Both the position numbers and the translations under genes were made by a program. The notes under the pieces are model-generated. The model had not been told where the DNA came from. It searched no databases and saw nothing but the letters and a program-made list of their open reading frames with translations. DNA of 11,193 nt, taken from Baffinella frigidus. Lineage: Eukaryota > Cryptophyceae > Cryptomonadales > Baffinellaceae. The first letter of the stretch is position 1. Each line of letters starts with the position of its first letter. The stretch lies in contig MU646398.1 in the NCBI GenBank assembly GCA_026770585.1, forward strand, positions 823,150-834,342, in the 5' to 3' direction. Below are positions 5,960 to 11,193 of this stretch, one piece after another.

Positions 5960-5981
5960 GCTCGTACGAGCTCGTACGAGC
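5960..5981. repeat. 22-bp perfect palindrome (two CTCGTACGAG)
   Basis: Two tandem CTCGTACGAG decamers, each self-complementary, form a perfect 22-bp palindrome with one extra flanking base pair. Related words continue to 6000 (CACGTACGAAGCTTCGTAGG) and recur at 4783-4794, 5321-5330 and 5446-5453. This family of CTCGTA/TACGAG words marks all the noncoding flanks of unit 1 and is absent from the arrays and genes. Confidence 0.75.
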
Positions 5982-6121
5982 ACGTACGAAGCTTCGTAGG
6001 TCCTACCAAACCTGCTTTGGCAAAATATCAAAGCACCAGAGCCTCAGAGAGCCCCTGACGCCATCAGCTTCGCGTATGCCTGGCCCATGGGTCAAAAACA
6101 CTCGTGTCTTCCCGCGGATCG

Positions 6122-6550
6122 TTTGGGGTCTGGGGTTTAGGGTTTGGGGGGTAGGGTAGAGGGTTGAGGGTTTGGGGTTCAGAGTTTAGGGCTTGGGGTT
6201 CAGTTTAGGGGATAAGGGCTTATGATTGAGGGTTTAGGGTTAAGAATTTAAGGTTTAGGGTTTGTGGTTGAGGGTTGAGGGCTGAGAGTTCAGGGTTCAG
6301 GTTTTAGGGTTTAACGTTTGGCGTTTAGGGTTTAGCGTTGAGAGTTGATAGTTGAGGGTTTTTTAGGGTTGAGAGTTTAGGGTTTAAGGTTGAGGGTTGA
6401 GGGTTGAGGGTTGAAATTTATGGGTTGAGGTTATGTTGTTGAGGGGTGAGGGTGTGGTGTGCAAGATGCAAGGTGTAGCGTTTCGGGTTGAGGATTAAGG
6501 GTGTTGGTATCAGGGTTTAGGGTTTAGGGTTTAGGGTTGAGAGTTGAGGT

Positions 6551-6583
<33 letters not shown>

Positions 6584-6764
6584 GATTCAGGGTTTAGGGT
6601 TTAGGGTTTAAGGTTGAGGTGTGAGGGTTGTGGGTTGAGGGTTCAGGGTTGACGGTTCAGGGTTGAGGGTTGAGGGTTGTGGGTTGAGGGTTGAGGTTAT
6701 AATGTTGAGATTTGAGGGTGTGGGGTGTAAGGTGCAGGGTGTAGTGTTGAGGGTTCAGGGTTTA
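6122..6764 (+). repeat. Degenerate telomere-like array 2, left part
   Basis: The heptamer family is the same as in array 1, again with the G-rich strand on plus. TTGAGGG and TTGAGAG units are common, alongside TTTAGGG runs (6515-6536). Two copies of a recognisable box beginning TTGAGGTTAT lie at 6425 and 6691, 266 bp apart, and mark a higher-order repeat. The array is broken at 6765 by a MITE and continues from 7443. Confidence 0.92.
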
Positions 6765-7442
6765 GGCCACTTCTTATGGAGAAATCATGAATCTGCGAAA
6801 ATTTTAATTCCTGATTTTTCAGTGCACCATCTCCTCCAAAAACTGGTCAATCCGCGCTCTGATCTCAGAAATCAGGGATGGCGTGAACTCCAATAAACCT
6901 CGATGAAAAGACCGAAGGCGAAATGGCGAGAGGCTGAAGCTGGGGCTTGGGAGAGCTCCGCCGTGCGGGAAGCCAGCAGGTGGATCAAGGCGTCAGACCT
7001 GATCCAACCGCTGGCTTCGCGAATCCGTGCCCTCTATGCCTGAGAGCAAGCCGCGACACCGCGGTCGCCGGAACACGCGGCCGTGCTGCGCGTGCCCTGG
7101 GCGCGGATCGCGACAAGGCGCCAGGATCCAGTCAACCAAGCGCGGAGTTCGCGCTGGCGGACTCGCTCTTTGGCGCCCGCCCCTAGCGAGTGGTCTGGCC
7201 CGTCGATTCCGGTCGGGCTGATCGGCCCGGCCGGGTCCATGCGCGGAGCAAGGGGCCAGGCTGCCCGGGGGCGCCGCCCCAGGATCCTAATTTTTCAGTA
7301 AAAAAATGGGAGGCGGATCTTCAGGAATTGAGCCCAATTCGTCAGGATTACTCAGGAATTAGGAGACCTATTTGCTGATTTTTCAGTGCCTTGAGAGAGT
7401 GAAACTTAGAAATTAGGGCCCGGTTTCCTATAAGAAGTGGCC
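6765..7442. mobile_element. 678-bp PIF/Harbinger-type MITE
   Basis: The ends are exact 13-bp inverted repeats: GGCCACTTCTTAT (6765-6777) and ATAAGAAGTGGCC (7430-7442). The flanking bases are TTA on both sides (6762-6764 and 7443-7445), the 3-bp duplication typical of PIF/Harbinger elements, whose TIRs often begin GGCC or GGG. A subterminal 15-mer, CTGATTTTTCAGTGC, occurs at 6811-6825 and 7375-7389, with a relative at 7287-7300. CAGGAATT recurs on both sides. The middle (about 6900-7290) is much more GC-rich than the surroundings and may be captured host DNA. No transposase is encoded, so it would depend on an element elsewhere. Telomere-like repeats resume at once on the right, showing insertion into the existing array. 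Confidence 0.85.
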
Positions 7443-9247
7443 TTAGAGTATAGGTTTGAAATTTGGGGTTGAGGGTTGAGGGTTGAGTGTTTAGGGTTTG
7501 GGGTTTAGGGTTTAGGGTTAGGGAACAGGGGGTTTGGGTTTTAGGGTTGAGGATTTAGGGTTTAGATTGAGGGGTTAGGGGGGTTGAAGTTTGGCGTTTA
7601 GTTTTTGGGATTTAGTGTTTGGGGTTCAGTGTTCTGGGTTGATGGTTGGGGTTTCATGGTTGAGTGTTCAGTGTTCAGGGATGAGGGTTTGGTGTTTGGG
7701 GTTTAGGGTTTGAGGTTCAGGGTTTAGGGTTGAGTGTTCAGAGTTGAGGGTTTAGGGTTTGAGGTTCAGGGTTTAGGGATTAGTGTTCTGGGTTTAGGAT
7801 TGAGGGTTCGTGGCCTAGTGTTGAGTTGAGTGTATTGGGTGACCGGTTAGGGTTTAAGGTTGAAGGTTGAAGGTTAAGAGTTGAGGGTTGAGGGTGGAGG
7901 GTTGAGGATTGAGGATTGAGGGTTGAGATTACAATTTTCATGTTTGAGGATGTGTGGTGAAAGGTGTAGGGTTCAGGGTTTAGGGTTTAGGGTTTAGTGT
8001 TGAGTGTGTGGGTTGTAGGGTTTAGGGTCTAGGGTTAAGGGTTTTGGGGTGAAGGGTGGGGTTTAGGGTTTGGGGTTAAAAGTTTAGAGTTTAGTGTTGA
8101 GGGTTCAAACTTTATGGACTACGGTTTTGGATGCAGGGTTGACGGTTTGGGGTTCAGGATTTAGGGTGTTCAGGGTTTAGGAATTACGGTTTAGGTTTTA
8201 GGGTTCAGGGCTTAGGGTTTAGGTTTTAGGGTTTAGGGTTTGGGGTTTAGGGTTTAGGGTTTAGGGTTTAGGGTTTAGGGTTTAGGGTTTAGGGTTTAGG
8301 GAGTAAGTTTCAGGGTGTAAGGTTCATGGTGTTCATGGTTTAGTTTCCATGTGTTTGGGGTTTATTGTTCTTGGTTTCTAGGGTTTAGGGTTCAAGGTTT
8401 CAGGTTGATGTTTGAAAGTTTCAGGTTGAGGTTGAGAGTTTCAGGTTGAGGTTTGAGAGTTGAGGTTATAATGTTGAGGTTTGATGCTGTGAGGTGTATA
8501 TTGCAGGGTGTATGTTTTCCGTTTTAGGGTTTGGGGTGTGAGTTTTGGGGTACAGGATTGAGGGTTTAGGGTTCAGGGTTTAGAGTTGAGAGTTGAGGGT
8601 TGAGGGTTGAGGATTGAGAGTTCAGGGCTGAAAGTTTGGGGTTGAGCGTTCAGGTTCAACTGTTTAAGGTTCAGGATTGAGAGTTGAGAATTTCAGGTTT
8701 CAGGTGTCAGGTTGAATGTTGAGGGTTGTGGGTTCAGAATTGAGGTAATCATGTTGAGTGTTGAGGGGGTTGGGTTATTGTTTGGAGTGTAGGGTCGGGG
8801 TTTAGGGTTTAGGGTTTAGGGTTCAGGGTTCAGGGTTTAGGGTTTAGGGTTCAGGGTTCAGGGTTTATGGTTCAGGGTTTAGGGTTGAAGGTTGAGGATT
8901 TAGGGTTTAGGTTGTAGGGTTTAGGATTTTGTGATTGGGATTTGGGGTTCAGATGTTGGGGTTCAGGGTTGAGGAGGTTTGCGATTCAGGGTTTATCGTT
9001 GGTGATTTTGTGTTCAGGGTTTTATGCTCAGGGTTTGGTGTTTGGGGCTCAGGGTTTGTTTTTCAGGTTCAACCCCAAAATCAGTTTTCAGGTTGTACCC
9101 TAACATTAGTTTTCCTCAACCCTCAACCCTAAAATCAGATATTAGGGTTGAGGGTTCAGGGTTTGAATTTAGGGTTCAGGGTTGAGAGTTTAGGGTTGAG
9201 GGTTTAGAGTTTGGGGTTGAGGGTTTTGGTTGAGGTGTGAAATATTC
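7443..9247 (+). repeat. Degenerate telomere-like array 2, right part
   Basis: This continues array 2 after the MITE. It includes eight perfect consecutive TTTAGGG units (8246-8301), the cleanest telomere run in the window. Boxes related to TTGAGGTTATAATGTTGAG lie at 7923, 8460 and 8740. The array ends near 9247, where the duplicated RWP-RK block begins directly. Polarity is uniform except at about 9066-9132, where the C-rich strand appears on plus. Reading frames through it (such as 8935-9132) are repeat translations, not genes. Confidence 0.92.
9118..9156. repeat. Head-to-head telomere-repeat foldback
   Basis: AACCCTCAACCCTAA (9118-9132) and TTAGGGTTGAGGGTT (9142-9156) are exact reverse complements around a 9-nt loop. 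Pairing continues outward with one mismatch. This is the only place in about 5 kb of array where telomere-repeat polarity reverses. CCC[C/T]AAAATCAG occurs twice in the inverted part (9072-9083 and 9127-9138). Confidence 0.85.
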
Positions 9248-9472
9248 AGGCCTTCGCCCTGACTTGTCGGTCACATTAGAGAGCGCAGCCACACACAAGT
9301 TCGTGTTTTGAAAATATGTATTCACAATATTTGAAGACTCAGGCCCCTGCTGCCCGCATCCGGCGCCTGCTTTACAACTTACCAGCGACTACTTTACAGC
9401 CTACTCAACTCGCCCCGGGCCCTTGAGCGCTCAAAAGGGCACTGGGCACGAAGCGGGTAGGAAATCACGCCA

Positions 9473-9497
9473 TACCAGTTTTCAACAAAAACTGGTA
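9473..9497 (-). other. Conserved 3'-UTR hairpin, copy 2
   Basis: TACCAGTTTT pairs with AAAACTGGTA around a 5-nt loop, 10 bp perfect. It has the same position relative to the stop codon as in copy 1. Confidence 0.5.
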
Positions 9498-9533
9498 AGT
9501 GTAAGACTGGCGGATTGGTTCTCGTCGGCCTGA

Positions 9534-10376
9534 CTAACCCTCGATTTCCGCGTCCCCCACAACCGCCTCGAGCTCGAGGTAGTGGACCGCCGCCATGCTC
9601 GCAGAGATAGTGCAGCCCGAGGAGAGCGTGTCAAGGTAGTCCATCACGGCGTCGACCACGTTGCAGCTCTGCTCTGCCGATGGCAAGGACGGAGCCACCC
9701 AGCTCGGATGCTGCGGAGCGGCTGTCGCGCTGGTGGTGAGGCCAAAGGCGGAGCTCTGCTGAGCCGCAGCGGCGTCGAGGACGCTGCAGGAGCCGTCGGT
9801 GTTGTCGGAGGAGGCGGCGGAGTCTGAGGAGAAGAACACGGACCCCACGTGGATGGCGCGCAGGGGCATCATCATGGGTTGCGACGCAGTGGCATGGGAG
9901 GCCGAGAAGGTGGAGCGCCCGGAAGAAGAAGCGGCGCGGGCCACCACCAGGGAAGGCGTCTCTTGGATACGCGAGGGCTCGCCCATGCTGTTCCTCCGAG
10001 AACAGCCCGTGGAACACGAGCAGGACCCACCCCCCTCCTGGGCGGCGCAGGCGCAAAGCAGATGACGCCGCTTGTACGGCCACGCTTGCATGCCGGCGCG
10101 ACGACACGCCTTCTTGAAGGAAGTTGAGCAGAGTCCGAGCATCTGAGCCGCTTTGTCACGAGGGAGATGCGTCATGCTGTCGAGAACCGAGCGCTCCACA
10201 GATGATCGGCATCGCAAAGCGCCCTTCGTCAAGGCTCCGGTCGCCTGCAGAACGTCGATTTTGGTGGGGGCGGTAGCGAGAGTCGCCTCTGTTGCGAACT
10301 GATCACTGCTGGACGGATCGTAGAACTAGGTCGACGGTTTTTCGTCGCACCACGTGGAAGACTCGAACGCCGTCAT
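9534..10376 (-). pseudogene. RWP-RK domain gene, copy 2, in-frame TAG
   Basis: This is a paralogue of the 3590-4435 gene in the same frame from ATG (10374-10376) to the shared stop. Codon 17 is TAG (10326-10328) where copy 1 has AAG (Lys), a single-base change. After it the frame stays open for over 260 codons, and every indel against copy 1 is a multiple of 3. The RWP-RK domain is kept (DKAAQMLGL, TSFKKACRR, WPYKRR), as is the Cys cluster behind it and an identical C-terminal 78 residues. The next in-frame ATG (10173-10175) would give a 213-residue protein with most of the domain. The frame is also open upstream of the ATG to a TAA beyond 10604. It is a recent nonsense pseudogene, or a gene translated from the inner ATG or by TAG readthrough. 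Nuclear regulator role inferred from the family only. Confidence 0.75.
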
Positions 10377-10658
10377 GATGTCGCTGGTACCCGAGACGCT
10401 GCGTGTCCGCCCTTGTCCGCGTGTTGCCCTTGTCGAGTGCGCGTGACGTGCTGCAGTTTCTTGTTTAAGGGGTGCGTGTAACGAAGACCCAGGGTTGATT
10501 TGGAGGGCTTGTTGTCTTCGCGAATTGCACAAAATCGAGCACGAGTATCGGTTGGGATTTGAAGGGGGCAACAATTGTGGCAACTCGCTGACAGAAAAGA
10601 ACACTGGTAGTGTACGTTAGGCAGAAATACGGCCGAAAAGAGGACTGGAGGCATCAGA

Positions 10659-10670
10659 TTGTGTGGTAAA
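10659..10670 (+). repeat. 12-bp word TTGTGTGGTAAA
   Basis: Exact consensus, preceded by GCATCAGA and followed by an AT-rich run (TTTATAAATTTT). The flanks are unrelated to the other copies, so the word itself is what is conserved. Confidence 0.6.
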
Positions 10671-10854
10671 TTTATAAATTTTATGAACCTTAAAGGATAA
10701 GAACACTCGTTAAGAGAGGCAAGTGACGACGCGGTCGTATTTAGCTGACCCCCGTGACATGAATCGTGACATGATGATGACTTCGAGATCACCAGGGAAC
10801 ACCTCCCATGATAAGGATATTTGACCAATTTGTTGACCAGGATCTTTCAAATGT

Positions 10855-10866
10855 TTGTGTGGTAAA
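10855..10866 (+). repeat. 12-bp word TTGTGTGGTAAA
   Basis: Exact consensus in the same orientation as the copy 196 bp upstream, followed by TTTCACCTGTGG. Confidence 0.6.
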
Positions 10867-11176
10867 TTTCACCTGTGGACTTGAAGTGATGGCTTGAAGG
10901 TCGGCAGAAAACATGGACATGTTAAGAAAGCAGCACGTTCTTGTCAGCATTTGTACGAAGGGAGGGGCACGAATTGACGCACGTTTTTGGGCTCAAAATG
11001 AGTATCGAAGACGAAATAATTTACCCCTGCTTCTTCAGACCAAATTGAAGAGCAGGACACGGTGAGATCTTTGCCGTTTTCAAAAGTTGAAATAATTAAC
11101 TTTTGAGCGAGCTGCGGCGCGCTAAAATTTGCTCAAACACCCGTTATTTCCCTGTGATCGGATAATTGACGCAGTC

Positions 11177-11188
11177 TTTACCACACAA
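11177..11188 (-). repeat. 12-bp word, inverted, at window end
   Basis: TTTACCACACAA on the plus strand. With the flank (GTCTTTACCACACAATCCC) it combines the inner flank of the 5509-5520 copy (AGTC) and the outer flank of the 5702 copy (ATCCCC, inverted). This suggests the sequence beyond the window continues as another such block. Confidence 0.6.
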
Positions 11189-11193
11189 TCCCA

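Larger units (their letters stand above)
5661..6121. other. Spacer between motif block and array 2
   Basis: No gene is recognised. It contains a copy of the 12-bp word (5702-5713), TCAAACACCCGTTA at 5781-5794 (repeated at 11133-11146), a partial motif block near 5906-5939 and the CTCGTACGAG palindromes at 5960-5981. Open frames of 60-80 codons overlap on both strands across the palindromes and look like chance. Confidence 0.45.
9251..10954. repeat. Segmental duplication, copy 2 (partner 3314-4971)
   Basis: This is the second copy of the RWP-RK block. Its 3' side abuts array 2 with no spacer, unlike copy 1. Positions 9474-9772 are identical to 3530-3828 (299 bp), including synonymous sites and 3' UTR. 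The upstream side (beyond about 10606) is recognisable only in patches, for example 10932-10954. Confidence 0.9.
10606..11193. other. Upstream region of copy 2 with 12-bp words
   Basis: No gene is recognised. An open frame on minus (10373-10828) starts without a convincing initiator and runs across the coding region in another frame. The region has TTGTGTGGTAAA at 10659 and 10855 (196 bp apart), an inverted copy at 11177, and TCAAACACCCGTTA at 11133-11146. Patches match the upstream side of copy 1, for example AACACTCGTT near 4840 and 10702. The HSE of copy 1 is not present. Confidence 0.45.

Noticed and set aside
6947-7378. Several open frames in the GC-rich core of the MITE
   Set aside because: Overlapping frames on both strands are expected at this GC content. 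No transposase motif (such as a DDE catalytic triad) is visible.
820-9247. A functional chromosome-end telomere
   Set aside because: The arrays are degenerate, internal and flanked by unique DNA on both sides. Only short runs (8246-8301) are perfect TTTAGGG.
10373-10828. A 151-codon minus-strand open frame upstream of copy 2
   Set aside because: It overlaps the 5' part of the RWP-RK frame in a different phase. Copy 1 does not preserve a matching protein, and nothing in it is recognisable.

Overview
The window looks like nuclear DNA from an alga or another plastid-bearing eukaryote. Three observations point that way. It holds about 5 kb of degenerate plant/algal-type telomere heptamers (TTTAGGG and variants). 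It holds two copies of a gene whose product carries an RWP-RK DNA-binding domain, a family typical of green plants and algae and also found in some other protists. Coding density is very low and there are many small inverted repeats and MITE-like insertions. Nothing looks bacterial: no operons, ribosome binding sites, tRNA or rRNA genes. A prasinophyte-like green alga is a reasonable guess, but dinoflagellate, cryptophyte and haptophyte genomes also carry TTTAGGG-type repeats, so the lineage stays open.

The layout is two diverged tandem units of roughly 5.9-6 kb. Unit 1 has an inverted-repeat/motif block (1-270), a flank with a perfect heat-shock-element-like site (270-820), telomere-like array 1 (820-2697), a palindrome-rich spacer (2698-3313), RWP-RK gene copy 1 on the minus strand (3590-4435) with its upstream region (to about 5000), a second heat-shock-element-like site (5221-5243) and a second motif block (5459-6060). 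Unit 2 repeats the pattern: array 2 (6122-9247) interrupted by a 678-bp PIF/Harbinger-type MITE (6765-7442), RWP-RK copy 2 (9534-10376) with an in-frame TAG, and a third motif block (10659-11193). The copies match at an offset of 5937-5983 bp. A block of about 300 bp covering the last third of the coding region and the start of the 3' UTR is identical, while the upstream regions have diverged heavily.

Copy 1 looks intact. Copy 2 keeps its frame through several 3-nt indels but has one premature TAG, so it is either a young pseudogene or makes an N-terminally shortened protein that still holds the DNA-binding domain. Outside the genes, the most notable signals are: a 12-bp word, TTGTGTGGTAAA, recurring seven times near inverted repeats; a near-identical 150-bp inverted repeat 5.3 kb apart; perfect multi-unit HSE-like sites beside array 1 and upstream of gene 1; a roughly 270-bp higher-order period inside array 2; and one point (9118-9156) where telomere-repeat polarity flips into a head-to-head foldback. 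The window begins and ends inside the 12-bp motif or just past it, so these repeats probably continue on both sides.
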